From assembly GCF_000612545.2 (NCBI RefSeq), contig NZ_CP097800.1, positions 868,001-932,000 of the forward strand: DNA of 64,000 nucleotides. The letters run 5' to 3'. The notes beneath the pieces were generated by a model. That model saw only the letters and a list, made by a program, of their open reading frames with translations. It was not told the origin of the DNA and did not search any database. The position numbers were made by a program, and so were the translations under genes. This document shows, piece by piece, positions 23,773 to 32,098 of this stretch. The first letter of the stretch is position 1; each line of letters opens with the position of its first letter. The DNA comes from Streptomyces sp. PCS3-D2 (lineage in GTDB: Bacteria; Actinomycetota; Actinomycetes; Streptomycetales; Streptomycetaceae).

Positions 23773-24740
23773 GATTCCTCCGTCACGGGCGCGGCGGCGG
23801 CGCGGCCCAGGTCCCAGCGGATGGTGTCGAGCAGTTGCTTGTGGAGCTCGGGGGTGGCGGCGGCGATGCAGGACTTCTGGTTCATCGGGCCGAGGTCCAC
23901 CAGCGAGGTGGAGCCGAGGTCGTCGCCGTAGGCGTCCGTGATGACGACGCCGGCTTGCCGGGCGAGGTAGACGACGGCGGCGATGTCGTAGGGGAAGAGG
24001 TGCAGGATCGAGCCGCGGCCGACGCGCAGGAACGCCTCTTCGGTGTCCGGGTGGTCGCGCAGGACGCGGTTGCCGATGTCGACGTAGGCGTCGAGCTGCC
24101 CGGTGATGATGCGGGAGATGGAAAAGGTGCTGCTGTTGAAGACGAAGATGCCGCCGGTGTTGGCCGAACTGTCCACGAGGTGGCCGTACGCCTGGGTCAT
24201 CAGGTCCATCGGGTGGCCGTTGAACTCGATCGACCAGAACATGTGGGTCGGGTCGGTGTTCCGGCTCAGCCGCGGGACCGGGGTGGTGAATCCGCCGCTG
24301 TCGAGGCCGTCGGTGTCGTCGCCGTACAGCCACGCGCCGCTCTTGATCTCGACCAGGCAGGCGGCGTCGACGTCGGCGAGGGTGGGCTTGCCGTCCCCGT
24401 AGGGGGCGGCCGCGATGGACACCATGCCCATTTCGAGACCGGCCGAGGTGGGACGGGTGCCGTCGATGGGGTCGACGACCAGGAGGACCTGCGGGTCGGG
24501 GGCGAGCTCGACGTAGGAGCCGTCCTCGGTGTAGAGCGCCGCGGGTACGTGGGCGTGTTCGCGCAGGTAGTCCAGTACGGCTTTCTCCGCCACCTCGTCG
24601 ACGTCGAACTGGGCGTCGCCGCCAGGCGAGTCGCCGTGCACGCTGCGTTCGCGGCCGGTGGCCTCGTAAGCGAGGAGTTCGGCGCGGACGTGCTGCCCGA
24701 GGGAGACGAGCAGCCGCTTCATCGGGTTGTCGGCGGTCAT
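23769..24740 (-). CDS. Inositol-monophosphatase-family phosphatase (Yktc1-like position)
   Basis: A 323-residue member of the IMPase/FBPase superfamily. The metal-binding motifs are YTEDGSY (standing for the GEE/GDE motif) and VVDPIDGTRPTSAG. The C-terminal Asp motif is weaker (FPYDIAAVVYLARQAG). In the azasugar pathway Yktc1 removes phosphate from 2-amino-2-deoxymannitol 6-phosphate. The family, and the position between an aminotransferase and a polyol dehydrogenase, fit that step; substrate is inference. ATGA overlaps at both ends. Confidence 0.85.
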   Translation of the reverse strand: MTADNPMKRLLVSLGQHVRAELLAYEATGRERSVHGDSPGGDAQFDVDEVAEKAVLDYLREHAHVPAALYTEDGSYVELAPDPQVLLVVDPIDGTRPTSAGLEMGMVSIAAAPYGDGKPTLADVDAACLVEIKSGAWLYGDDTDGLDSGGFTTPVPRLSRNTDPTHMFWSIEFNGHPMDLMTQAYGHLVDSSANTGGIFVFNSSTFSISRIITGQLDAYVDIGNRVLRDHPDTEEAFLRVGRGSILHLFPYDIAAVVYLARQAGVVITDAYGDDLGSTSLVDLGPMNQKSCIAAATPELHKQLLDTIRWDLGRAAAAPVTEES

Positions 24741-26005
24741 CGGGCCAGCTCCGAGAGGAAGAGGTTCTCCAGCTTGTCGCAGATCTCCTCGGCCTGGTCC
24801 ATGGTGAGGATCAGCGGCGGGCGGATCTTGAGGACGTTGCCGTAGCCGTACCGCGAGGTGCGCAGGATCAGGCCGTGGTCCATGGCTTGGGCGGCCAGGT
24901 GGTTGGTGAGCTTCACGGCGGGCCTGCCGTCGGCTTCGGCGATCTCGAAGCCGATCATCAGTCCGACGCCGCGGACGTCCACGATCTGCGGGTAGCGGCG
25001 CTTCATGTCGTGGAGGCGTTCCATGATGTAACCACCCGTGCGGGTGACGTTCGCCAGGAATTCGGGCTGCCGCACGATGTCGAGGGTGGCGTTGGCCGCC
25101 GCGGCGGCCAGCAGGTTGGCGCCGTAGGTGAACGAGTGGTGGTTCGCGGGGAGGCCGGCGAGCCGCTCGTTGGTGATGATGGCGGCGACCTGCGCGCCCG
25201 ATCCGCCGAGGCCCTTGGCCGTGGTGATGGCATCGGGTTCGACGTCGAAGTACTGGGCCGCGAACATGTGGCCGGTACGACCGATGCCCGTCTGGATCTC
25301 GTCGAATATGAGGGCGATGTTCTGCTCGTCGCAGAAGGCGCGCAGTTTCTGCATGTAGCCGTCCGGCGGGACGATGTTGCCGCCGTTTCCGGATATCGGC
25401 TCGATGAGGACGGCGGCGACCCGGCCGGAGCTGGCGTATTCGACGAAGTCGTCGAGCCGGTCCACGCACATCATCCCGCAAGAGCCCTCCTTCTGCCCGT
25501 AGAAGCAGCGGAAGCAGTACGGGTCGGGGACCTGGAGGGTGCCGGGAAAGAGGTTGGGGAACGGCTCGCGGCGGAACGCGTTGCCCGACATCGACGTCAT
25601 CATCATCGTCTGCCCCACGTGACTGCGGAACAGCGTGATGACCTCGGACTTGCCGGTGGCCATCTGGGCCATCTTGATGGCGCCCTCGTTGGCGGCCGAG
25701 CCGCCCGAGACCTTGGGGTGCACCTTCGTCAGGTTGTCCGGGGAAACCTCCGCTAACCGCTGGACCAGGCCGTTGACCGGTTCACTCTGGTAGGAGGAGG
25801 TGATGTGGACCACCTTGTCGAGCTGGTCCTTCATCGCGGCGACGACGGCCGGGTGGGAGTATCCCAGGCTCAGGTTGAACGTGGCCGACGCGCAGTCGAG
25901 GTAGCTCTTCCCGTCCTCGTCGTAGAGGTAGACACCCTCACCCCGCGCCATCTTGTAGTCGCTGACGGGGTAATAGATGTGCTCGGTGACATCCTTGGTT
26001 TCCAT
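24737..26005 (-). CDS. Class III aminotransferase (GabT1-like position), first gene of the biosynthetic operon
   Basis: 422 residues, normal length. Seen: YLDCASATFNLSLGYSHP, GGSAANEGAIKMAQ, VLIEPISGNGGNI, IFDEIQTGIGRTG (Asp235) and TTAKGLGGSGAQ (Schiff-base Lys264). A cysteine-rich insert CFRCFYGQKEGSCGMMC at about 164-180 is unusual and could bind metal. In azasugar pathways GabT1 aminates C2 of fructose 6-phosphate; that substrate is inferred from the two genes that follow. GAGAGGGA precedes the ATG. The upstream 245 bases carry a putative operator, and the gene heads a run of tightly coupled genes. Confidence 0.87.
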   Translation of the reverse strand: METKDVTEHIYYPVSDYKMARGEGVYLYDEDGKSYLDCASATFNLSLGYSHPAVVAAMKDQLDKVVHITSSYQSEPVNGLVQRLAEVSPDNLTKVHPKVSGGSAANEGAIKMAQMATGKSEVITLFRSHVGQTMMMTSMSGNAFRREPFPNLFPGTLQVPDPYCFRCFYGQKEGSCGMMCVDRLDDFVEYASSGRVAAVLIEPISGNGGNIVPPDGYMQKLRAFCDEQNIALIFDEIQTGIGRTGHMFAAQYFDVEPDAITTAKGLGGSGAQVAAIITNERLAGLPANHHSFTYGANLLAAAAANATLDIVRQPEFLANVTRTGGYIMERLHDMKRRYPQIVDVRGVGLMIGFEIAEADGRPAVKLTNHLAAQAMDHGLILRTSRYGYGNVLKIRPPLILTMDQAEEICDKLENLFLSELAR

Positions 26006-26250
26006 CGGTCCCTCTCACACGGGTCGTTCGTGAACGTTGAGGTATGGACGGCGGAATGCAACTCGCGTCCAAGTGAAAAGAATTGGGCTACGGCTTGCTG
26101 CCGGTGGGGGGCGGCCTGGATATTTCACCCGATGCAGACAGGGGATCTCACGGCGGCGCCTTCTCTTTCATAAGATCACATCCCAACTCGCCCTGACAAG
26201 CGACCTTTTGGAGATGTGGATCTCTTTTACGATCCGGATTCTCCAATTCC
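26006..26250. promoter_or_regulatory. Promoter region of the biosynthetic operon with DeoR-type operator word
   Basis: A 245-base stretch of lower GC between the operon's first gene and the end of the GPP34-like gene. GTGAACGTTGA at 26030-26040, 25 bases before the start codon, also occurs (inverted) at 28753-28763 in front of the MFS gene and near the DeoR gene. Its placement suits a repressor site overlapping the transcription start. No clear -35/-10 pair is recognised. Confidence 0.5.
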
Positions 26251-26859
26251 CTATCCGGGAAATGCGAGAGCGCCGGCGGAGCCGGTCAGAGAATGGGACA
26301 CCGCCGTCGCCGCACGGGCGGCGGGCAGCCCCGCGGGCCCCAGCGCGGCTACGGCCCGCAGCGTGCGCCGGGACGCCTCGTCCCGGGTCAGGCCGGGCCA
26401 GCACAGGTCGTGCAGTCCGGACGCCGCGATCAGGGCGCCCGCGGCCACCGCGTGCGGTGCGGAGCGGTCGGGGTCCTCCACCGACCGCCGCACCCGTCTC
26501 AGCGCTTCGGGGGGCCGGATGCCTGCTCGCCCGCCGGGCGACTGCCCGCCGCCCGGGTACCTCCCCGGGCGGGGGGCGGCGAGCGCCGCGGGACCCAGGC
26601 GTTCCACCCAGTCGGACGGCGCCCGGTCCCGGGCGGAGGCCTCGATATGCGTCAGGAACGCGTCCAGCACCGGGTCGCCGTTTCGGCCCCGCCCTGTCAG
26701 CCGGACCCGGTCGCCGGACAGGTCCAGCCAGCCGGCCAGCGCGCCCTGGAGGAGCATCGCGCCGGCGAGGCCCCTGCCCGTCTCGGTCTCGCGGCGCGGT
26801 GGCGGGAAGCTGCCGTGCGCGGCGGCGCACAGGGCGTAGAACTGCGCCAGCGTCGTCAC
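26251..26859 (-). CDS. GPP34-family (Golgi phosphoprotein 3-like) protein
   Basis: 202 residues resembling the actinobacterial GPP34 family: MLLQGALAGWLDLSGDRVRL, then GDPVLDAFLTHIEAS, followed by helical segments (DWVERLGPAAL; TLRAVAALGPAGLPAARAAT). Eukaryotic GOLPH3 binds PI4P; the bacterial role is unknown. The start GTG 26859 overlaps the stop of the HAD gene (GTGA), so it is the last gene of the MFS-HAD-GPP34 group. The wider open frame reaching 27087 overlaps the HAD gene and is rejected. Confidence 0.6.
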   Translation of the reverse strand: MTTLAQFYALCAAAHGSFPPPRRETETGRGLAGAMLLQGALAGWLDLSGDRVRLTGRGRNGDPVLDAFLTHIEASARDRAPSDWVERLGPAALAAPRPGRYPGGGQSPGGRAGIRPPEALRRVRRSVEDPDRSAPHAVAAGALIAASGLHDLCWPGLTRDEASRRTLRAVAALGPAGLPAARAATAVSHSLTGSAGALAFPG

Positions 26860-27458
26860 GTCAACGCCGCCTCCAGCGCGTCCAGCACCCCTTCGGGCGA
26901 GGTGAACACATGGCCGTGGAGGCCCAGTTTGCGTGCGGCGTGCACGTTCTCGGCCCGGTCGTCGACGAACAGGATCTCCTCCGGAGGCAGTCCGAGCTCG
27001 CGCACGCACCACTCGTAGGCGGCGGGCTCGGGCTTGGCGCTGCCGATCCGGCAGGACAGTCCGCGGACCGCGAACCGCTCCAGCCACGGCTGGGTGGCCT
27101 CGTACCGGACGGCCAGGTCCTCGGGGATGTTGGAGAGGAGGCCGAGCACGAACCCTCTGTCGTCGAGGTCGCCGAGGAGGTCCACGGCTCGCTGGTCGAC
27201 CTCGCTCCAGCTGACGAGGTCAGCGGCGGTCAGCTCCTCGGTCAGCCGCCGGTCGAGCGGGATGCCCAGGTCCGCGAAGACCGCCTGCCAGTAGCCGGGC
27301 CCGGTGACCTCGCCGCGGTCATAGGGGGGCCGCTGCGACCAGTACGCCGCCCAGAAGCGGTCGGGGTCGCCACCAGCCGTGCGTTCCAGAGCGGTGATGG
27401 ACTCGGGCGACTGGACACGCGCGATGACACCGAACATGTCGAAGAGGACGGCTTTCAT
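26856..27458 (-). CDS. HAD-superfamily phosphatase
   Basis: 200 residues of the HAD subfamily IA type. Motif I is VLFDMFGVIA, so the second Asp of DxD is replaced by Met-Phe-Gly (D-M-F), as in some HAD IA-v3 hydrolases. Motif II is LLSNI, motif III is GSAKPEPAAYEWC, and motif IV is ILFVDDRAENVHAA. Probable substrate is a sugar phosphate or similar metabolite. It sits 32 bases after the FucP-like MFS gene and is coupled to the GPP34 gene, under the same putative DeoR control. Confidence 0.85.
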   Translation of the reverse strand: MKAVLFDMFGVIARVQSPESITALERTAGGDPDRFWAAYWSQRPPYDRGEVTGPGYWQAVFADLGIPLDRRLTEELTAADLVSWSEVDQRAVDLLGDLDDRGFVLGLLSNIPEDLAVRYEATQPWLERFAVRGLSCRIGSAKPEPAAYEWCVRELGLPPEEILFVDDRAENVHAARKLGLHGHVFTSPEGVLDALEAALT

Positions 27459-27490
27459 CCTTCGGTTCCTCACGTTGCGTTGTACGGGTT

Positions 27491-28717
27491 TCAGAGTGTG
27501 GTGACGGATTCCGCACGCCCGGGGTCCCGTGGGCGGGACACGCCGCCGGGGTCGGGGGCGTTGCGGCGCAGCCACAGGCTCAGCACGCCGCAGACGACGG
27601 CGAGCAGGAACAGCAGCAGCGGCACCGTCTTGACGTCCATCGCGTCGATCACGGCACCCAGCACCGGCGGGAAGGCCACGCCGCCGATCATCGAGGCGGC
27701 GATCACATAGGCGCCGGCGGCGGCCACGCCGGGCACGGCGCGGTTCAGCCAGGGCAGGCAGGTCGGGAAGATCGGCGCGATCATCAGGCCAACTCCGAGG
27801 TAGGCGTACGGGGCGAAGGCCGGAACGGTCGCAAGGAGCAGGAAGCCGGCCATACCGGCGCAGCAGACAGTGAGGATCGACGGCGCGGACCAGCGCAGGC
27901 TGATCGGCGCGGCGACGAACCGGCCGATGGTCATGGCGGCCCAGTAGGCGGAGGTCGCGGTCGCGGCGGTGGCGGCGCCGTATCCGACGGCTTCGAGGTG
28001 GGTGGGCTCCCAGCCTCCGACGCCGGTCTCGATGGCGACGTGCAGGACGTAGATCCCGATGAACACCGCGATGATCGGAAGCACCCGCGCGCCGCCCGCT
28101 GGGGCGCCTTCCGCCGGGGCCGGGGCGGGCTCCCGGAGGGCCACCCCGCCGAGGGTGACGAGGATCAGCAGGCTGACCACGCCGGTGCCGACGAAGATCT
28201 CCGGGTAGCTGTCCGCCCCGAGCCAGCCGATCAGGGCGGGGCCGGCGATGGCGCCGATGCCGAAGTGCCCGTTCAGTAGGTTGAGCATGGCGGTGCTGCG
28301 GTGGCCGAACCCGACGGCGAAGAGCTGGTTGAGTCCGTAGTCGATGCCGCCGAAGCCCAGGCCGATGACGAACGTGCCGGCGAGGGCGAGGGTCCAGCTC
28401 GGGGAGAAGGCGAAGACGGCCGCACCTACGGCCATGAGTACGTAGGAGCCGCCGAGCAGCACCCGGTTGTTCAGGCGGCCCCGCAGGAGGTGATAGATCA
28501 GCACTCCGAGGAGGGCGCCGACGAAGTGCGCGCTGAGGCTGAGCCCGGCCACGGCCGGACTGATGCCGAATTCGTCCCGCAGTGCGGGGATCGCCGGACC
28601 GTAGAGCGCCTGGAGGGCGCCGATCACCACGAATGCCATGCACGACGCGACGATCGCGACGGTGCTGAGGAGGGGCTTCCCCCCTTCCGGCAGATCGGCC
28701 TCAGTGGTGGCAGTCAT
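27491..28717 (-). CDS. MFS transporter, FucP-like sugar permease
   Basis: 408 residues with about 12 hydrophobic segments, starting MTATTEADLPEGGKPLLSTV. The FVIGLGFGGIDYGLNQLFAV and LNLLNGHFGIGAIAGPALIG segments resemble fucose/glucose permeases of the FHS group. GGAGAG precedes ATG 28717; an in-frame ATG at 28729 has no better ribosome site. It leads the MFS-HAD-GPP34 group and is divergent from the DeoR gene across 167 bases with operator-like words. It may import a hexose or polyol precursor, or export an iminosugar. Confidence 0.85.
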   Translation of the reverse strand: MTATTEADLPEGGKPLLSTVAIVASCMAFVVIGALQALYGPAIPALRDEFGISPAVAGLSLSAHFVGALLGVLIYHLLRGRLNNRVLLGGSYVLMAVGAAVFAFSPSWTLALAGTFVIGLGFGGIDYGLNQLFAVGFGHRSTAMLNLLNGHFGIGAIAGPALIGWLGADSYPEIFVGTGVVSLLILVTLGGVALREPAPAPAEGAPAGGARVLPIIAVFIGIYVLHVAIETGVGGWEPTHLEAVGYGAATAATATSAYWAAMTIGRFVAAPISLRWSAPSILTVCCAGMAGFLLLATVPAFAPYAYLGVGLMIAPIFPTCLPWLNRAVPGVAAAGAYVIAASMIGGVAFPPVLGAVIDAMDVKTVPLLLFLLAVVCGVLSLWLRRNAPDPGGVSRPRDPGRAESVTTL

Positions 28718-28884
28718 GGCTCTCCTCATCGGTCATAGCCGAATGAACACGATCAACGTTCACAACAGCATGAAGTTCACACCGTTCCCCTCACGTTACA
28801 CATCTGCAATGTTCGTTTCAACAGTTTAGGTGTGCGAACGCGCATCAGAAGCCCCGCCGCAGCATCTGTGCTAAAAGCAGACAC
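28718..28884. promoter_or_regulatory. Divergent promoter region with repeated operator-like words
   Basis: Between the MFS gene and the DeoR gene. TCAACGTTCAC at 28753-28763 is the reverse complement of the word at 26030-26040. A related TGAAGTTCAC lies at 28771-28780, and further GTTC/GAAC half-sites follow (28810-28840). The stretch is notably AT-richer than its neighbours. These fit a DeoR autoregulatory operator region; the exact consensus is inferred. Confidence 0.55.
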
Positions 28885-29652
28885 ATGAACGTGATGGAGA
28901 GGCACAAGTTCGTCGTGGGACTGCTGATGCAGCAGAACCGCGCGACGGTGGCCGAGCTGGCCCAGGCCACCGGGGCGTCCGAGATGACCATCCGCCGGGA
29001 CCTGGAGGTACTCGAGTCCCGGGGGGCCCTGCGCCGGGTGCGCGGCGGCGCCGTGAGCAGCCTGCCCGGCGGCGTCGAGCCCCCGTACGCGATCCGGGCC
29101 ATGTCCGGATCGCAGGCGAAGGAGCGCCTCGCACACGCCGTGGTCGAACTGCTCACCGACGGCGAGACCGTCGCACTGGACACGGGCACGACGGCTGTCG
29201 CCATTGCAAAGTCCATGGCGGACCGCCAGTTCACCGTCGCACCCCTCTCACTGCACGCGGCCTTCACCCTGTCCGCGTTCCCGGGCATCCAACTGGTGAT
29301 GCCCGGCGGGCAGGTGCGCCCCGAGGAGCTGTCCTTCTACGGCCACACACCCGTGCAGACCTTCAAGGACCTGTGCTTCGACACGTTCATCCTGGGGTGC
29401 TGCGGCGTCGACCCCGTTCAGGGAGCGACCGCCTACAACCTCGACGACGTACAGGTGAAGCGTGCGGCGGTCGCCTCGGCGCAGCGCGTGATCCTGGTCG
29501 CGACCGCCGACAAGATCGGCCGTGCGGCGCTGGGCCGCATCTGTTCCATGAAGGAGATCGCCCTCGTCGTCACGGACGCCCCCGCGGACTCCCCCGCGGT
29601 CGAAGTACTGCGTGACCAGGGAGTCGAGGTGGTCCACCCGGCGGAGGACTGA
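28885..29652 (+). CDS. DeoR/GlpR-family sugar-phosphate-responsive repressor
   Basis: 255 residues. The N-terminal DeoR helix-turn-helix is MERHKFVVGLLMQQNRATVA, then TGASEMTIRRDLEVLESRGA and RRVRGGAV. The C-terminal DeoR sensor domain has VALDTGTTAVAIAKSM, PGGQVRPEELSFYG and FILGCCGVDPVQGATAYN. These repressors usually release DNA on binding a phosphosugar or polyol phosphate. It is divergent from the MFS-HAD-GPP34 group, and an identical 11-base word precedes the biosynthetic operon. It is therefore the likely local regulator of both, possibly sensing a hexose phosphate that feeds the azasugar genes. Confidence 0.92.
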   Translation: MNVMERHKFVVGLLMQQNRATVAELAQATGASEMTIRRDLEVLESRGALRRVRGGAVSSLPGGVEPPYAIRAMSGSQAKERLAHAVVELLTDGETVALDTGTTAVAIAKSMADRQFTVAPLSLHAAFTLSAFPGIQLVMPGGQVRPEELSFYGHTPVQTFKDLCFDTFILGCCGVDPVQGATAYNLDDVQVKRAAVASAQRVILVATADKIGRAALGRICSMKEIALVVTDAPADSPAVEVLRDQGVEVVHPAED

Positions 29653-29773
29653 GCCCGGCAGTCGACCCGGCGGCTCCGACGGGCGGGGCCGGCCGGTCAT
29701 CTCGGAATTATCTGAACGCACCCCTCCTGCTACACGGCGCGCAGCCGGGATCGGCGCGTCCCGCTCAGCATCG

Positions 29774-29858
29774 GGGGCGGGGCAGCCCCCCGCCAATGGG
29801 GGACGACTGTCGTCTTGGCGACTGTCGGAAAGACGACAGCAAGAACTTGCCGCAAGTT
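29774..29858. promoter_or_regulatory. Hairpin and two palindromes between two regulator genes
   Basis: In the 431-base gap after the DeoR gene there is a GC hairpin (GGCGGGG / CCCCGCC, 29776-29794) that may terminate the DeoR transcript. It is followed by a perfect 10-bp inverted repeat (CTGTCGTCTT 29807-29816 / AAGACGACAG 29830-29839) and a perfect palindrome AACTTGCCGCAAGTT (29844-29858). The last two look like regulator binding sites, perhaps for the LuxR/TrmB-like gene at 30084. No gene is seen in 29653-30083. Confidence 0.45.
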
Positions 29859-30083
29859 TCTGGCAGCCCTGCGCACGTTCCGGCCATACCCGAGCGGTCC
29901 TCGAGTCCAGCCCATCTCCGCATGCCGCTCACCGAGATGCCCGGTGTTTCAAGGATCTTGAGCCACTCTCCGGCCGGTATCCGCACACCCGAAGCGTGGC
30001 CGATACACGTTCCCGGGGCGGCGGGCCGGGGCGGAGTCTCCTAGCATCGCGATTGCGACGGATGCGAACGAGAGGGCAGCCAC

Positions 30084-31169
30084 ATGACACGAGCCGCGTT
30101 GACACGCCCACAGGACCGTGACCGACCCCGCGAGCTCACACCCGAAGAGATAGACCTCTACCGGGAGTTCGCGGAACACGGCCCCCTCCAGTCGGACCAG
30201 GTGCTCACCCGGTCCCGCAGTCTCGACGTCCTCGTCTCCAGCGGCCTCGTCCAGCAGGTCGGCCCCGACTGCTTCGCGGCAACCAACCCCACCGACGTAT
30301 CGGCGCAGTTGCTCAAACGGTGGGAGGAGCGCGTACAGGGAGCCCAGCTCGACCTGCTGCGCATGCGGGGGCAGCTCGCGGAACTGGCCATCGTGCACGC
30401 CTCACGCCAACGGACTCTGGCGGGACCGCCGCTGGAGCGCATCGAGTCATCGGAGGAGCTCCAGCGCATGATCGACAGCCAGTCCGCCGCATGCACGCAG
30501 GAGGTGCTCTGCGCGCAGCCGGGCGGCCCCCTGCCTGCGGCCGGGCTGCGCCACGCCCGGGACCGGGACCTGCTCTCCCGGGGCGTCCGCGTGCGCACGC
30601 TGTACCAGCACTCGGCCCGCTTCGACCCGCCGACCGTGCGGTACGAAGAGGAGCTGGCGGCTCTCGGTGCCGAAGCCAGAACGGTCTCCGGCGGCCTGGC
30701 CGGCTGCCTGGTCTTCGACCGGTCCCTGCTCGCACTCCCCTTCCAGGAACCGACGGGCGGGGCGCTGCTCGTTCGCAGCCCGGAACTGGTCGCCTTCGTC
30801 GCCGAGATGTTCAACGTGCTGTGGGCGACGGGCGAGCACATCGGCAAACCGCGCGAGAAGGCTTTCATCCAGGATGTCGCCGACCAGGCAAAACGCTCCA
30901 TACTGCGGCACCTGATGGGGGGCGACGACGACCGCGTCACGGCCCGCGCCCTCGGCATCTCGGTGCGCACCTGTCAGCGTCACGTCTCCGCCATCATGCG
31001 CCAGTTGGGTGCGACGAGCCGCTTCCAGCTTGGCTACCTCGCCCACCGGCATGGGCTGCTCGAACCCGACGGCCCGGAGACCGCCCGCACGGATGTCCCG
31101 ACATCGATGTCAACCCCCGCACTGGCACCGGCTGCCGCTGCCGAGCCCCCGGGGTGCTCCACGGACTGA
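30084..31169 (+). CDS. TrmB/LuxR-type helix-turn-helix regulator
   Basis: 361 residues. An N-terminal TrmB-like winged region (LTPEEIDLYREFAEHGPLQS; LDVLVSSGLVQQ) is followed by a coiled segment and a middle domain resembling the phospholipase-D-like ligand domain of this actinobacterial family (VRVRTLYQHSARFDPPTVRY; SLLALPFQ). A C-terminal LuxR-type HTH (ILRHLMGGDDDRVTARALG; ISVRTCQRHVSAIMRQLG) ends the folded part, and a Pro/Ala tail follows. Such regulators often sit beside secondary metabolite genes. It stands alone, between the DeoR gene and an IS3 element, so its target is not clear. Confidence 0.85.
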   Translation: MTRAALTRPQDRDRPRELTPEEIDLYREFAEHGPLQSDQVLTRSRSLDVLVSSGLVQQVGPDCFAATNPTDVSAQLLKRWEERVQGAQLDLLRMRGQLAELAIVHASRQRTLAGPPLERIESSEELQRMIDSQSAACTQEVLCAQPGGPLPAAGLRHARDRDLLSRGVRVRTLYQHSARFDPPTVRYEEELAALGAEARTVSGGLAGCLVFDRSLLALPFQEPTGGALLVRSPELVAFVAEMFNVLWATGEHIGKPREKAFIQDVADQAKRSILRHLMGGDDDRVTARALGISVRTCQRHVSAIMRQLGATSRFQLGYLAHRHGLLEPDGPETARTDVPTSMSTPALAPAAAAEPPGCSTD

Positions 31170-31198
31170 GGCGTCCCCCGGAGTGCGGACACAGGGGC

Positions 31199-32098
31199 TC
31201 ATGCCGCGATTGAGAGTTTAGCCGCTCGCAGATGCTGCTGTTCGAACTCCACCGGCGAGAGGTAGTCGAGTGCGTTGTGGCGCCTGCGGGCGTTGTAGTA
31301 GGTGAGCCACTGGAAGATCTCCAGCCTCGCCTGACGCATCGTCGAAAGCGGCCTCTTGTGCATCGTCTCCCTCGTGAGTCCCTGCCAGAACGACTCGGCG
31401 AGGGCGTTGTCATAGCTCGAGCCGACCCGGCCCATGCTCCTGCGAATCCCGAAACCGTCGCAGACCTGCGCGAACGCGGCGGCGGTGGCCTGCGAACCCC
31501 TGTCCGCGTGGAAGACCACCCTGTCCACGTGGCCGCCGCGGGTCGTCACCGCCATCGTCAGGGCGTCGATGACCAGCTCGGCACGCATATGCGAGGCCAT
31601 CGAGTAGCCGAGCACCCGGCGTGAGCAGACGTCCAGGACGCAGGCCAGATACAGCCACCACCCGCCGACCCGCACATATGTGATGTCGCCGCACCACTTC
31701 TCGTCCAGGCGCCCGGCGGAGAAGTCACGGCGGACGAGGTCCGGGGCGGGCGGGGCGAGCCGGTCCGGGACCGTGGTGCGCTTGCGCCGACGCAGGTGAC
31801 GGCCCTCGATCCGGTTCAGGCGCATCAGCCGCTCGACGCGCTTGCGGTTGACGGCATGCCCGAATCCCCGCAGCTCGGCATGGACACGGCGCACCCCGTA
31901 CGTTCCCTTGTGCATGGTGTGGACCTCGCGGATCTCCGCGACCAGGGCGTCGTCAGCGGCCTGTCGCTCCGCTCGGGCCTTCGCACCGTCGATCCACCGG
32001 TAGTAACCCGACCACGAGACCTGAAGAACCCGGCATATCCGCTGAACGCCGAAGACCTCGGCGTGGGCGGAGACGAAGTCCCAGCGGTGGGTCTTCAC
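31199..32098 (-). CDS. IS3-family transposase OrfB (DDE integrase)
   Basis: About 299 residues from GTG 32098. It has the HTH_21 region (GTYGVRRVHAELR) and an rve integrase core with the DDE residues: Asp in WCGDITYVRVGGWW, Asp in VVFHADRGSQ and Glu in YDNALAESFWQGL. The C-terminus is YYNARRRHNALDYLSPVEFE. It is normally produced as an OrfAB fusion by -1 frameshifting; the OrfA stop and the OrfB GTG overlap (GTGA), which also allows coupled translation. The frame is intact. Confidence 0.95.
   Translation of the reverse strand: MKTHRWDFVSAHAEVFGVQRICRVLQVSWSGYYRWIDGAKARAERQAADDALVAEIREVHTMHKGTYGVRRVHAELRGFGHAVNRKRVERLMRLNRIEGRHLRRRKRTTVPDRLAPPAPDLVRRDFSAGRLDEKWCGDITYVRVGGWWLYLACVLDVCSRRVLGYSMASHMRAELVIDALTMAVTTRGGHVDRVVFHADRGSQATAAAFAQVCDGFGIRRSMGRVGSSYDNALAESFWQGLTRETMHKRPLSTMRQARLEIFQWLTYYNARRRHNALDYLSPVEFEQQHLRAAKLSIAA

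Noticed and set aside
26860-27087. Longer start for the GPP34-like gene
   Set aside because: The extension overlaps the HAD gene and reads Arg-rich non-family sequence; GTG 26859 gives a GTGA overlap.
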